From Arachnopeziza araneosa (taxonomy: Eukaryota; Ascomycota; Leotiomycetes; Helotiales; Arachnopezizaceae): DNA of 64,000 nucleotides. The stretch covers positions 1 through 64,000 of the forward strand of contig QYAI01000052.1 in NCBI GenBank assembly GCA_003988855.1, written 5' to 3'. Made by a program: the position numbers and the translations under genes. Of the stretch, positions 12,631 to 24,320 are shown piece by piece. The notes under the pieces are model-generated. The model saw nothing but the letters and a program-made list of their open reading frames with translations, was not told where the DNA came from and ran no database searches. Each line of letters begins with the position of its first letter. The stretch's first letter is position 1.

Positions 12631-15344
12631 ATGCATCAATCATGGTGCAAATCCTGGAAGGGGATTGTGGTTCTTTCCATTCTAGCTATACTAGGCCAAA
12701 CAGAGGGTACCGGGTTCGATGTATTGGATTATGTTGACCCCCTCATTGGAACGATCAATGGAGGTGAGATCTACACTGATGGGCACGCTGGTTGAGACGC
12801 TGAAGTGTGATTAGGACATGTCTTCGCAGGGGCTACTCTACCATTTGGTAAGTCCCAAGAGAACCATACTCTGAAAACTCTAACATTGAGAAGGAATGGC
12901 CAAAGCTGTCGCCGATGTCGATAATCCGGATGAGATGCAAGGTGGCTTCGCTTCTGACAGCAGTTTCATCACGGGATTCTCTCATATGCATGATTCAGGT
13001 GGGTAAACTTGACTTCAACTGAATCTATGTTAACAGCGTATCATAGGAACCGGAGGTGTAAGTAGGCATGATATCTTAAGCCAAGTAGATACTCACATTT
13101 CAGTCTTCGTCTCTAGGGAATTTTCCGATATTTCCTCAAGTGGGATGTCCCGGTGATAACTGGAGGAAATGTTTCTTCAGTAAAGATGCAAGGAAAACGA
13201 AAAGACTGAATGGTACTGCTGTGGCCCGTCCAGGCTACTTTTCAATCACATTGCAGACATTGATCCAAGCCGAAATGACGGTTTCCAATCACACAGCATT
13301 GTACCGCTTCACCTTTCCTCCCAATACTACGGCTGCTTCTCCAAATGGCACCTCACTGGTATACAGTCCTCTGATCCTACTAGAATTAACAGATCTTCAA
13401 GATTCGAGAACAGGGGGGCATGTATCAGTCAACAACTCAACCGGCAGAATCACTGGAAATGGCACTTTTTCTCCATCATTTGGAGCAGGTGTGTATAACC
13501 TGCACTTCTGTGCTGATTTCCAGGGGAAAATTCGCACCAGCGGACTCTTCACAGATCTCATGGCACCTAATGATGCTGGCAACTGGAATTCGACCGGCTG
13601 GAATTCGACTACCCGTAAAAGGGGCGAAAATCTCCCAGCAGCAGCTGGTGGATTTGTGCAGTTTGAAGCTCCTCAAAATAACCAGATATTAGCCCGAGTT
13701 GGTATTTCATTCATCAGCGTCGAGCAGGCTTGTCGAAATGCTGAGCGAGAGATTCCAACATTCGATTTCGACGGCACGAGAAGTTCAGCTGAAGCTGCTT
13801 GGAGGAAGAAGCTCAATGTCATATCTGTTGACGCAACAGGAGTAAACAATGAGCTCCAGACTGTTTTCTGGTCTGGAGTTTACAGATCAATGATTTCTCC
13901 TCAAGATTACACCGGTGAAAATCCACTGTGGAAGAGTAGTGAACCATACTACGACTCATATTATTGCATCTGGGACTCATTCAGGAGTATCCATCCATTG
14001 CTTACCATTTTAGACCCACATAGTCAGACTTTGATGGTGAGGAGTCTGATCGATATTTACCGTTATGAAGGTAAATAATTCATCTCATAATCAAGATTTT
14101 CATGCTAATTGAAAATTCAAGGAAAGCTACCTGACTGTCGAATGAGTCTCTGTAAGGGCTGGACTCAAGGAGGCTCAAATGCAGATGTTGTACTTGCAGA
14201 TGCATATCTAAAAGGCATCACTGATGGTGTAGACTGGGTCACAGGCTATGAAGCAGTAGTGTCGGATGCTGAACGTAATTATGTGAAAATCCCACTACAT
14301 TACAAGACTAACTGCGGACCAGTTGAGCCCAAAGACTGGAACGTCGAAGGCCGCGGCGATCTTCTGAGTTGGAAAACACTTGGCTACGTCCCCATCGACG
14401 ACTATGATCCATACGGTGTGGGAACCCGAACACGCTCCATCTCCCGGTCAGTGGAATATGCATACGATGACTTCTGCATTGCTCTGATGGCACAAAAAAT
14501 GGGGAGGACTGTCGAAGCCGAAAAGTATTTCCTCCGCTCCAGGAACTGGCGCAATCTCTACAACCCCGAGCAACCCTCGTTCATCCCTGGCGCTGTGGGA
14601 CCCGTCGACACCGGATTCAAAGGTTTTCTGCAACCTCGCCTCTTAAATGGAGGATGGGCCTACCAAGATCCGGCACTCTGCTCCCCCCTGGTGAGTTTCA
14701 CCGCATGCTATCTCAGCGACAGCGGCCATGAAACATACGAGGGCTCCAGCTGGCTGTACACATTCTACGTGCCTCAAGACATGGCCTCGTTGATCACCAC
14801 CCTGGGAGGAGCAGACACATTCATCGCTCGCCTGACCTACCTCCACACCAGCGGCCTCCTGTACATCGGCGACGAACAAGCCTTCCTCCCCGTCTTCCAA
14901 TTCCACTACGGCGGGCGTCCCGGCCTCTCCGCCAAATTCTCACACTTCTACATCCCCACGCAATTCAACAGTTCCCTCAACGGCATCGCCGGGAACGACG
15001 ATTCCGGCGCTATGGGCTCTTTCACCACCTTTGCTATGATGGGCATGTGGCCCGTCTCAGGCCAGAATGTGTATCTGATCACCCCGCCTTACTTCCCCTC
15101 CATCTCCATCACCTCGCAGGTCACGGGGAACACGGCAACCATCAGGAGCATCGGTTTTGATGCCGGCTACGAGAATATCTACATTCAGAGTGCCACGTGG
15201 AATGGGCAGCCGTGGACGCAGAGCTGGATCACGCATGATTTCTGGTTGGATGGTGGCGTGTTGGAACTCACACTGGGGAAGACGGAGAGTACCTGGGGGA
15301 CGGCCGGAGGGGATCTGCCGCCGAGTTGGAGCACGAAGAAGTAG
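12631..15344 (+). CDS. secreted alpha-1,2-mannosidase, glycoside hydrolase family 92
   Basis: Six exons: 12631-12763, 12815-12847, 12894-12998, 13047-13057 (an 11-nt microexon), 13104-14070 and 14122-15344. They give 823 residues, within the usual size range of fungal GH92 enzymes. A signal-peptide-like start ends near LGQTEG. Family hallmarks follow in order: YVDPLIGTINGGHVFAGATLPFGMAK (split here by two introns), FITGFSHMHDSGTGG, SLGNFPIFPQ, FWSGVYRSMISP, YYCIWDSFRS, KGWTQGGSNADVVLADAY and GNDDSGAMGSFTTFAMMGMWP. GH92 enzymes are calcium-dependent exo-mannosidases that trim alpha-mannose from glycoproteins or fungal mannan. Signal peptide and N-glycosylation sequons point to secretion. No break is seen, in contrast to the GH35 gene to its left. 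Paralogues in fungi differ in linkage preference, which cannot be read here. Confidence 0.93.
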
Positions 15345-15940
15345 TAGTTGAACTCTTGTTCGGCTTGGCTGGAAGTACATGCTTCAGAGTGGAAAAGCAC
15401 TGCTGAAAATGAATACAATGAATACACGGCAGATTAGAGACTCTCTTGTTGATAAAATACAACATTCGAACTCCAATTGATGTTACTCGTAATTGGTGTA
15501 TGTACAATCCCAAATATCCAGCTTGGATTCGGGGCTTGAATAAGAACATCTGCATCAGATATGCTGGCCCTCTCATTCCAAAAGTAGATGTGGTTGCTGT
15601 ATTAAAACCCTAAGGGTGAGAGGAGCATTGATCAACTCATGAAAATAATTTATAAATCATAGTTCAGAAGTTTAGGTTGCAGTGAAGAATAGAGACAAAA
15701 TCCACCAAATTATTTCATTTGAAGAGTTCTACTCAGCAAAACTCTTCGGGACTAAAATTAAAGGAAACGAGATTTGTAGTTTTTACTTCCCTCCACTCGA
15801 CTCTACCTCGCATTACTTGACGAAAACCAAACGAGTGTATCAATAAATAGGTATCTTCGCGCCGTGCATTTCGCAACATTAAGTCAAATCAAATCAGGTT
15901 CTCCTTTCACCAACTCCCAATGATATTCCTGCCATCATAC
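15345..15940. other. convergent intergenic region
   Basis: 3' flanks of the GH92 gene and the PLAC8 gene, which converge here. AT-rich, with no further gene seen. Confidence 0.5.
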
Positions 15941-16567
15941 TTATTGAGGACCAGCCACCATACCTTGAGGTGCAACATAACCCTGTTGGGCAGATGTCGC
16001 CTGGCGCGAAATAACCTCCTTCTCGACTTGAATGAGGGAGCAGCAGTGGCAGCACCAGCCGAGGAGGAAGTCGGTGAGAGTGTCACCCTTGAGGGCGTAG
16101 GTCTCGCGGACCTCCATACGCTTGAGGAAGTGGAGACTGTGGTTATATGTTAGAGGCCTTGAACCATGACAAGAGAACGAAGTGGAAAGTGAGAGCAGAG
16201 AGAGGGAAGACATACACCCAACCAAGACCGCAGCAGTTGGCTCCGGCATACATGAGACAGTCCTCATTGAAGCGATTATATCCAGTAAGGGTTGGATCGC
16301 GAATGCGAGCGACAATCTTGCCGTGGACGAAGCAAGGGCAGAAAGTGGCTTTCAAGCCTACAGCACAATAGTTATCAGTACTAATTCAAGATGATACGGT
16401 GCCGGCAACCTACAAAGATTATCAGCACCAGCGAAGCAATCCCAGATATCATTTCTCCATTCCTCTGTGCCTGTCTGCTGACGGTACTTCTCGAGAAGAG
16501 GTTGAGGTTGAGCAGTGGGCTGCTGAGCAACAGGTGGCTGCTGCATAACGGGTTGTTCGGCTTGCAT
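15941..16567 (-). CDS. PLAC8-family cysteine-rich protein
   Basis: Three exons (16567-16414, 16357-16216, 16136-15941) give 163 residues. The N-terminus is a Gln/Pro-rich tail (QQPPVAQQPTAQPQP). The PLAC8 domain follows with WRNDIWDCFAGADNLCLKATFCPCFVHGKI, then DCLMYAGANCCGLGWVLHFLKRMEVRETYALKGD and a second Cys cluster GWCCHCCSLIQVEKEV. The 16215 donor (GTATGT) was preferred over nearby GTs because it alone restores the WxLHFLKR frame. PLAC8/cornifelin proteins are small membrane-associated or secreted Cys-rich proteins. Plant relatives (PCR, FW2.2) have been linked to metal transport and cell-size control; fungal roles are not settled. It is a single intact copy converging on the GH92 gene. 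Confidence 0.88.
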
Positions 16568-17084
16568 GATGATGAGTGTGGATAGAATGCGAAATATCTG
16601 AGGGAATGAAGAAATAAAGTAGCAGAAGAAGTCCCGATGTCAAGTGAGAGGAAGTAGATGGAGGAATGAACGATAGAGAGGAATGTTATTACCAGGAGCA
16701 AGCGGGGAGGGGGAATCTTATAGAAATCATATCATGTTCAACCCCAGAAAAGGGCTTGAGGCCGTTTGCAGCCACTTACACAACAGGCCTCATCTCCACC
16801 TCCACAGTGCTTAAACTCAAAATAACTCAGACCTGTCGATCATCTGTGACTCGACAGGTGATAATTCCGGATTGGGGGTGTCTGACTTTGTTCAATAAAA
16901 GCACACGAAAACGATGTACTAGGCGAAGGGCTGAGGAATGTGGCTTTAGCCTCTTCATTTAAGTTGTTCGCTAGGGAACGAACGTCCCGATGAAACATCT
17001 GGCTGTGTTTTTAACTCGCGCGCGGAACTCAGTAGGGCTGAGCGCATTACGGTATCCGTGCTTGGCAATCTCTCATCTCCTCCA
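16568..17084. other. intergenic, PLAC8 promoter side
   Basis: Upstream of the PLAC8 gene and downstream of the acetyltransferase gene. A purine-rich stretch near 16590-16690 is probably the PLAC8 5' leader. Nothing else is recognised. Confidence 0.4.
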
Positions 17085-17888
17085 TCATGATGTGCCGTGT
17101 GATAGGATGAGTTGTTTGCTCAGGATGACATAATCGGCGTCGACCTTTGTCCCGTTGCGAAGCATTTTAGGTGATGGGGAGAACTCATCAACTCCGTATC
17201 CTAGTTTAGTGTAGAATCGAACTCCCCGTGTGTTCCGATTGAAACAGGTCAGCATAACTTTGGATGTGCTGGGAATTTGAGTTCCAATGGATTCAAGTAG
17301 CTCTATCAAGTGAGTGCCGAGACCAGTCCTAGGCACTGTCAGCATCAAATGCACTTCTGGGCCGATGGTTGGGGTACCCTTGTAGGCCGGAAGCAAGATG
17401 AATCTCATAGCAGTATATCACTGGATAGTCGTCCTCGTATGTTGGCATGAAGGACACGAACCCTTCCACTTTCGAGCCGTTTTTGATTAACAGGTACTTG
17501 AGGTCCAAAAGTTGCATCTCCTTTCGCTTTGAGCGAGGCTTCCATCCGTTCTTAGAGTTCTTATAATCATCCGAACTCGTAAACTCGATCAGCTTGAAGC
17601 AGGATTCGAATTCATCTTCAGATAGCTCCTTGGCAGTTCGGAGGAGGATGCTAAACTCAGCCCCAGTTGAGGGGTGAACCCAAATCTTCCAAGACAGACT
17701 ACGCCAGCAGTTAGTCAGTCTAATTGAGCGATATCTTACGCAATAGAAATCATGAGGCCCAGAAGCTGAAAGATAGCATTTTGAAGTGTGGACGTGTCTT
17801 TGAGGCTGGAGAATACTGACTCTGATGGGAGGTAGTCCTTAACAAAATCTCGTAAATTCTTCGCGTTTGCGGCCTCAATGTGATCCAT
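17085..17888 (-). CDS. N-alpha-acetyltransferase 40 (NatD)-like GNAT enzyme
   Basis: Three exons (17888-17740, 17698-17378, 17328-17085), 237 residues. The GNAT core is clear: VEGFVSFMPTYEDDYPVIYCYEIHL forms the beta4/alpha3 region, QGTGLGTHLIELLESIG is the acetyl-CoA pyrophosphate loop, and KVMLTCFNRNTRGVRFYTKLGYGVDEFSPSP matches the NAA40/Nat4 C-terminal signature. NatD acetylates the N-termini of histones H4 and H2A co-translationally. The start at 17888 (MDHIEAANAKNLRDF) was chosen because it is the only ATG in frame with the conserved part through the first intron. The gene is divergent from the LYRM2-like gene with about 210 bp between starts, so they probably share a promoter. Family call is strong; substrate is by analogy. 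Confidence 0.87.
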
Positions 17889-18099
17889 CGCTTCTCTGTA
17901 CCCCTATCCTCGCCCCAAAACCCAAAAATATTTTCGTGGCGTTGTTGTTGTTTCATTGAAATTCTAAAGATGCACGAGACCTACTCGAGATAGCGGGATC
18001 CCGCTCCGCTAGCAATGCTTCCTTGGCAGCAGAGCTCATGGAAACACGATCTTCAACTTCTCTACATGCGCATTGAAGGTTTCGCAGATGCAATGCTCA

Positions 18100-18501
18100 A
18101 TGCGAATACTTCAACAAGTATGCCGCACATACTCATCCCAAGCTAAGCGTCCTAGTCGTCTAAAGAGCACTGTATCTCTTGAACATGTAACTCGCCCACT
18201 CCTCACCCGTTGAATGCTTCTAATCAATATGAATAGTTTCTCCAAAGAGGCAAAGCGCTCGTACTTTGGCGGACAATCTTACGAGGATGTCGTAATATCA
18301 CAGATCAAAAGACAAAAGAGGAGACTTTGAGCTTTGCGAGAGACGAGTTCAAGAGAAATAAGAATATTGAGGATATTGTATGTACGCTGAAGTCTGGCAA
18401 TAAAGAGAAGCTAAATATATTCGTAGACGCAGATTCGATACTTGATATCTACAGGAAAGACACAATGGGAGAGTATGGAGAGGTATATAACTGGGCTTTG
18501 A
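18100..18501 (+). CDS. LYR-motif mitochondrial protein (LYRM2-like)
   Basis: Three short exons (18100-18186, 18237-18377, 18433-18501) encode 98 residues, so no single exon makes a long ORF. The N-terminus, MRILQQVCRTYSSQAKRPSR, is Arg-rich with a typical mitochondrial presequence character. The LYR domain follows: FLQRGKALVLWRTILR, then EETLSFARDEFKRNKNIEDI and IRYLISTGKTQWESMERYI. This matches the LYRM2 branch of the LYR superfamily, small matrix proteins that act with acyl carrier protein in assembling respiratory complexes (LYRM2 itself is linked to complex I). An in-frame ATG at 18088 would add four residues. The canonical Tyr of the LYR tripeptide is Trp here. Introns have GT...AG ends, and the first has a CTAAT branch-like site. 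Confidence comes from intact phase and motif order. Confidence 0.87.
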
Positions 18502-18794
18502 GAGATAGAGCATGGGAGATTGCAGAGACTAGAATATCTTAGTCTATCAGGGCCATGATGTTCGTGTACATTAACATGTAGAAACTGAGCAGCATCCTCT
18601 TCAATCCAGTCTCGTAGCCTTGTTGACATATCTCTCTCAGGATTTCCTTTCCGACTTTCTATCTCACTGTTGGATTCTTCTAAAAACCAGAACTCCATCC
18701 CATGCACCCGTACTCCAATATATGGTACAATCCTTCACTTCCATTCCTTGTCTCCATAACCTCCTTTCCTCTTCAACTCTCATCTACCTCCAAA

Positions 18795-19266
18795 TCACTT
18801 CCCCTGCCTCTGCTTATGCTTCGGGTTCAACTTGCAAATGATATAAACATGGCCCTTCCCCGTCTTCCCACCCTTTCTCCTAACCGCCTATAAATACCAA
18901 TCATTAGCCTCTATACGATCTTCAGATGACACTCTGATCTCCAATCCCCACATGTAACCTTCGCCTTCCCTCTGCATCCACGCTCCATTTGAACCCGCAT
19001 CCGCAATAACTAAAATCAAGACGCACCTTGCACCCCTCACACATCTTCTTAACTGAACTGCGGACCTTCATGCCCCTAATTTGTTGGTGCAGTCCATCCC
19101 TAACCACAGGCACTACTGGTCTCGTTGCGCCAATTGACAAAGCGGAGAGAGCTCTACTGAGTGAAGCAGCGGATGAGGTATTGGTAAGTGGTCGGGGATG
19201 GACGAAGAGGACGCGCGCGCGATGCGCTGAGCGCAGGAAGAGAGTTCTTGTTGGTGGCAGGATCAT
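18795..19266 (-). CDS. RTC6: mitochondrial ribosomal protein bL36m
   Basis: Two exons (19266-19027 and 18887-18795), 110 residues. The mature bL36 core is MKVRSSVKKMCEGCK, then AVRRKGGKTGKGHVYIICK and LNPKHKQRQGK. It contains the Cys-x2-Cys...Cys...His zinc-ribbon ligands that define L36 of the large ribosomal subunit. About 65 residues precede the core (MILPPTRTLFLRSAHRARVL...) and look like a mitochondrial import sequence. The intron splits the ribbon directly after CEGCK, and without it the ribbon is lost. The gene converges on the LYRM2-like gene. The yeast orthologue is RTC6; the symbol is given on that basis. Confidence 0.9.
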
Positions 19267-19576
19267 TTTTGTTTGCGATTACGATTCGTAGAGTGAGAGG
19301 TTGAGTTGAGGGAGATGTTGAGCTTAAGTCAAATTCTTTGGTGACGGATCCGGCTTTCATAGATTATGTAAGCATTGGTTTTTTGACGGTCCCGATTGAG
19401 AAGTCTGCAAACAGAACTCCATTTGTAGAACGGCAAGGATGTTGCGTTGATTTTGAATTACTATTTTATTTGAAAGAAATTCGTAATTTTATCTACTCAT
19501 CAACAACCCAACTCCCGCTAAAATCAGCACCATATATGCTATCCTTCTATTTACACCAATTCAACCTGCACATAGC
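19267..19576. other. intergenic between L36 and ILV1
   Basis: Short spacer between two minus-strand genes: ILV1 3' flank and bL36m promoter. No further feature is seen. Confidence 0.45.
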
Positions 19577-21375
19577 TTACGACCTCAAAAATGTCTTAAA
19601 GACTTCACTCTCTGTACAATCCTCCCAAGGATATCCAATTTGTTTCAAAAAGCTCTCTAGCTGTCCCACTTCTTGACTTGGGCACACTATCCCAGCTAAA
19701 ATTTTCCCAATATCACTCCCTGCGTTACGGTACTGGAATAGACTAATGTTATACCTAGGCTTTAATGTCGTGAGGAACTTTTCCAATGCTCCAGGTCGTT
19801 CGGGGAAGTTGAACATATAGACTCTTTCATTGGGAACGCCTGAACGACCGCCAACTAGGTAACGGATATGTGATTTAGCAAGCTCGTCGCCAGAGAGGTC
19901 GGTAGGTGTCATGCCAGAAGAGTGGATGCGCGAAAGGAGAGAGGAGAGTTCTTCGTCTCGTTGTGAGGCGGGTGAAGTAAGTGAGATACCAATGAGAACG
20001 TTTGCTACAGCGTCAGTAGCGTATCGATAAGAGAATTCAGTTACCATGTGTGGCATGATAGCTTTGATAAGCTCGGCGAAGGATCCTGGGGTTTCTGGAA
20101 TAGAGACTGAGATGAGAGCTTCTTTCTTCTCACCGAGAGCAGCACGTTCAGCGACGAATCTAAGGCGATCAAAGTTCATATTTGCTCCCGAAGCTATGGC
20201 AACGAGTTGTCGGGCGGTGTTGGCACTGGGATTGGCGGCAACATATTTTTTGAGGCCAGCGAGGGCAAGAGCTCCAGCAGGCTCGACAATGGATCGAGTG
20301 TCCTCGAAAACATCTTTGATAGCTGCACAAGTCTCGTCGGTTGTGACCTGGATAACCTCGTCCACCACTTCCAGGCAAAGTCTGAATGTTTCTTCTCCAA
20401 CAGTTTTAACAGCCGCTCCATCAGCGAACAGACCAACTTCTTTGAGGAATACTCGATGTCCGACAGCAAGAGATTGTACCATAGCGTTTGCGTCATAAGC
20501 TTCAACTCCGATAATTTTGACGTGTGGTGCTATGCGTTTGACATAGGTTCCTATCCCAGCAATCAAACCACCACCACCTACACAACAAAATATGGCTTTC
20601 AATTGTTGCAAGTTCGTTTGCCTAAGAAGCTCCATGCCAATTGTACCCTGGCCAGCAATAACATATGGGTCATCGAATGGTGGAATATTCGTGAGTCCAT
20701 GCAACTTCTCCAGCCGGGCGCATTCTTCCTTTGCAGAATCAAAATCAGCTCCATGGAGGACTACAGAACCGCCTAATCGAGACACGTTCAGGTGCTTGAT
20801 GCTTGGTGTACCCTCCGGCATTACTATCGTGGCTGGAATTTTCAGTTTCCTGGCGGAATAGGCAACTCCTTGTGCATGATTCCCTATAAAGTCTTAGCAA
20901 CGGTCAATGGAACAATAAAGTTCCTACCAGCAGAGCAAGCAACAACGCCTTTCCAGCTAATCTTCGGATCCAAATGGGCCATCTTATTATATGCTCCTCT
21001 TAGCTTGAAGCTGAAAACCGGCTGCAGATCCTCCCGCTTCAATAACACCTTGCATTCTAACCTATTACTCAAATTGATAGCAGGAGTGAGGGGTGTTTCT
21101 TCGACGACTTCGTAGACTCTCGATGTGAGGATTAATCGCAGATACTATTCATAGTTAGTAGATTGTCTAGATGCTAGTCATGAACAAACATCAGGATAAC
21201 CATTTGGCAGCATAAACTCGTCTGGAATCACTCCCTTCAACCTATCTTTCTTGTCCTCGCGCGGCGGTGAAGGGTTGGCTGAATATTCTGTCAAGCTCAA
21301 GGTATTGAGGCTTGGAGTTCGTGGTCGAGAATAAGAAGTACCGTTCGAAGCTCCATTGACCTCTCCATTCTCCAT
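19577..21375 (-). CDS. ILV1: threonine deaminase (threonine ammonia-lyase)
   Basis: Three exons (21375-21190, 21144-20928, 20883-19577), 569 residues. It converts L-threonine to 2-oxobutanoate, the first step of isoleucine synthesis, normally in mitochondria. The PLP-binding region is [22 protein letters not shown], where the Lys of SFK forms the Schiff base. The [18 protein letters not shown] loop is split by intron 2, and the glycine-rich phosphate loop is [13 protein letters not shown]. Two C-terminal ACT-like regulatory domains begin at [15 protein letters not shown] and [18 protein letters not shown], the arrangement expected for isoleucine feedback control. The N-terminus ([12 protein letters not shown]) is not a clear transit peptide, so targeting is uncertain. 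It is divergent from RCF1 with 262 bp between starts. Confidence 0.96.
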
Positions 21376-21637
21376 TTTGAGAATTAATTAGATAATTCAA
21401 CTGCTTTTCAGAGATCAAACGAAAATTTAACAAATGTTGACCCGAACCAGAAAGCTTGAATTTCTCCTCCGGTAGCGGGGTTGTACGGCGCAGTGACAAG
21501 GTCTGTAGTTTTCTACAGGGGAGATGATCCGATCGGAAAAACTTCCATTACCTCACCATTCGATCTCTGGAAGCTTGGGAATAGCTTCACAGATTAGCTC
21601 ACACGAGCATCAAGTATACAGCTCAATTACCTCCACC
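21376..21637. promoter_or_regulatory. shared divergent promoter, ILV1 / RCF1
   Basis: 262 bp lie between the ILV1 ATG (minus) and the RCF1 ATG (plus). Both leaders and core promoters must fit here, so co-regulation of these two mitochondrial genes is plausible. No specific factor site is claimed. Confidence 0.55.
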
Positions 21638-22259
21638 ATGTCGTCTACACCCCTCCCATCATCTTTCGATAACAACACGTAAGTCTCTCGGGCTCCTCGT
21701 CAGGTAAGGACAAGCTTATCGTCTTAGGGAATTCTACGAAGAAAATCGCTGGCAAAAATTCACCCGGCGTCTCAAGGAAGAGCCTTTAATCCCTCTCGGA
21801 TGCGCACTCACATGTTGGGCCCTCCTCGGCGCCTCGCGGTCCATCCGCGCCGGCGATCATAACCGTACGAACCGCATGTTCCGGGCTCGTATCTACGCTC
21901 AAGGATTCACAATCGTGGCTATGGTGGCAGGGAGTATGTATTGGCAGACGGATCGGCAGAAGAGGAAGGAGTTTGATAAAGTGGTGGAAGAGCGTAAGGC
22001 GAAAGAGAAGAATGATGCGTGGATTAAGGAGTTGGAGGCTAGAGATGAGGAAGCGAAGGAGGAGCAGGCTCGGAGGGCGGGGCTACTGGAGCAGAAGGGA
22101 AGGAAGGTTAAGGAGGATGTGAAGGCAACAGCGGAGAAATTCAAGGCTGACTTAGCTGGAAAGACGAATGATGTGAAAGATGCTGTCCAGGAGGGAGAGA
22201 AGAAAGCTGGTGGGATATTGCAAAGTGTACAGGACATGGTATGGGGAAAGAAAAGTTAA
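21638..22259 (+). CDS. RCF1: respiratory supercomplex factor 1 (HIG1 domain)
   Basis: Two exons (21638-21678, 21728-22259), 190 residues. The HIG1 domain spans roughly residues 20-85: [33 protein letters not shown], then the R-x3-RAR-x2-Q type motif [13 protein letters not shown] and a second hydrophobic helix [10 protein letters not shown]. The rest is a charged coiled-coil tail rich in Lys and Glu, as in other Pezizomycotina RCF1 proteins. RCF1 is an inner-membrane protein that links complexes III and IV and assists late cytochrome c oxidase assembly. The tiny first exon (14 codons) is fixed by phase. It converges on RTC5 with only 188 bp between stop codons. Confidence 0.93.
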
Positions 22260-22447
22260 GAACTCGTCTTCGCATTTTGTTGTGTATTGCATCGGTTTGG
22301 AGTTAGGAGTCTCCGAAAATTAACCTGTACACTATGAGGTTGAGAATACACATCGCCCTTCAATTCTTCCAATGTATTACAGATATCCAAGCTGATGAGT
22401 AGAATGTCTATCGAACACCGAAGGCCTTGTTACCGCGTCTCATAGCC

Positions 22448-24320
22448 CTAGTTCATACTTCCACCGCTTCTATTACCCCCAATTAAACCAGCCATCTCTA
22501 ATAGCGCTCTATCTGCCTCAATATCACCACTTCCAAGATTAATTTTCCTCCTAGCTTCGGCCTCTCGTTCTTCCCAAGCCCATCTCTGCCGCTGCTGTTC
22601 TGCTTCTTCATCACCACCACATCCCCATACTTCTAGACTCTCAACCTCAAATCGATCTTGCCAATCGCTCTTTCTTGTTTCTGAATTATGAAAGGCTCCT
22701 CCACCGGAAGTGTAATTATGAGTGAATACTCCAAACTCAAAGCTCGAATCCAGAAGTAAAGATACAGCGCCAAGAGGCACATGTGTGGAGAGGCCAGCGG
22801 TCTGCTTAGTCTTTGGATGTGGACAACCAAAACCTATACCAGTATGACTCGTCGGCGGTTTAGTAAAGGAGACATAATCAGTGTTAATTGAAGATGCATG
22901 GAACACTTCATGCACTGGTTCTAGCTGGAATAGGAGTGTATCTGGTCCTCCAAAACACTCTTTGTGTGTCTGTTTCCAATGCTGAGAGAGGTAAACACCG
23001 AAAACTAACCGTGAAGAGCTGCTTGAGTCCGGGAATCGCTTTGGTGGTAATGTGTCTGTAAATAAGCGCTCTTGCCCAGCTTCAGGTGGATCTGAGATAC
23101 GATTTCCTGAAACTAACAGAATCGTAGGAGCACGCCAATTAAAGACTCGGGTTTCGAATGATCCCATTGAGAAGCCAGCATCTCCTCCCGAATAAAGTAG
23201 TCTCAACCGGCGAAACAGCGAGTCGCCAGGAAGGAAGAATGACAGCTGCGAAAGCACATTGAGATCAAGAATCTCGCCCGTTTGAGATAGAAGTGGCTGA
23301 TCTGCTATCGGATCCGGAGGTGGTAAAGGAGTTGCACTTGAGTCTTTTCGTTTGGTGAAATCAATATTCTTGGAGAAGAGAAAAAGCTCAAACAGAGGAT
23401 TAAAGCCACTAAACAAGAAAGGTAAGGAAATAGGTATGACTGTATTGAATTGGCGGATCTTGACACCAGGGGATTTCTCCACATTGACGAATGCAGCGAG
23501 AATGTTATCTGCTGTTTGTCGAAGGCCTTCTAGTTGGTCGCCTAAAAGTCTCTCGGCGTGTCTAGCTAGACTTTCTTGTGTCCGTAGAGGTGCTATCAAA
23601 AGAAGCAACATTATTAGTTTCTTGAGGTTATCCGATGGTATGGAAGACTGGTTTATAGGTGCATCTCCATGTTTGAATACTTCGATAGCATCCAAAGATT
23701 CTAGCGCAGCGAGTGCCAGGTCGTCTTCATCCTCTTCCTCATCATTGGCAGCATCGTCGACAGCAAACCCTTTGACATGACTTCTAGAAGCACTTGATCC
23801 CGCAGAATCTTTCGCCTCTTCCGCTTTTTCTGATTTTATCTTATCGCTTTGTGAATCATTCTCCTGACGATCATAAACTGCCAAACTTCGAAATAAGAGC
23901 TTCGTCCTATCCCTGTTCCCTTTCTTCAGCACCCTCTGATATCTTTCCGTCATTATCACAACCACCATTACCATCTGTTCAAATCCAAGTACAACAGGCG
24001 CATCTTGACCAAATGGAAAAGCACCAAGATATGATACAATTTGGAATATCACGGAGGACACACCCAAAATGTCTGGGATTTCGAGAAAGCGAGCGATCGT
24101 GTCCTCCTTAATATAGGAGATATTGTCTTGATGGTCCGCGAGCGACTTGAAGACATCTTGGAAGGAGTAAAGTTCGAGTGGAGAGAAGCATCTTTTTGCA
24201 AACTTAACAGCCTAGGAAAGGTCAGAGAAGGCTGAGATAGTAGGGTAGGCATACCAATTCATGGCTCAGCTGTTCGGTGGAGGCACGCCGGGCACCTTCG
24301 TTGGACTGTCCTTGTCCCAT
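22448..24320 (-). CDS. RTC5: TLDc-domain protein, restriction of telomere capping 5
   Basis: Two exons (24320-24255 and 24211-22448), 609 residues, matching the usual length of fungal Rtc5. It begins MGQGQSNEGARRASTEQLSH; the Gly at position 2 is a possible N-myristoylation site. An EF-hand-like helical region (VKFAKRCFSPLELYSFQDVF) and an acidic linker (DEEEDEDDLALAALESLD) follow. The C-terminal TLDc domain carries LRLLYSGGDAGFSMGSFETRVFNWRAPTILLVSG, VFGVYLSQHWK, CFGGPDTLLFQLEPVHEVF, GIGFGCP and SLLLDSSFEFGVFTHNYTSGGGAF. Yeast Rtc5 is a vacuolar V-ATPase-interacting protein found in a telomere-capping screen; the TLDc link to V-ATPase disassembly is known for the family. No disablement is seen. 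Confidence 0.92.

Noticed and set aside
22448..24067. RTC5 starting at MGVSSVIFQIV
   Set aside because: The upstream exon MGQGQSNEGARR joins in phase and completes the family N-terminus. The internal start would drop the first helical region.
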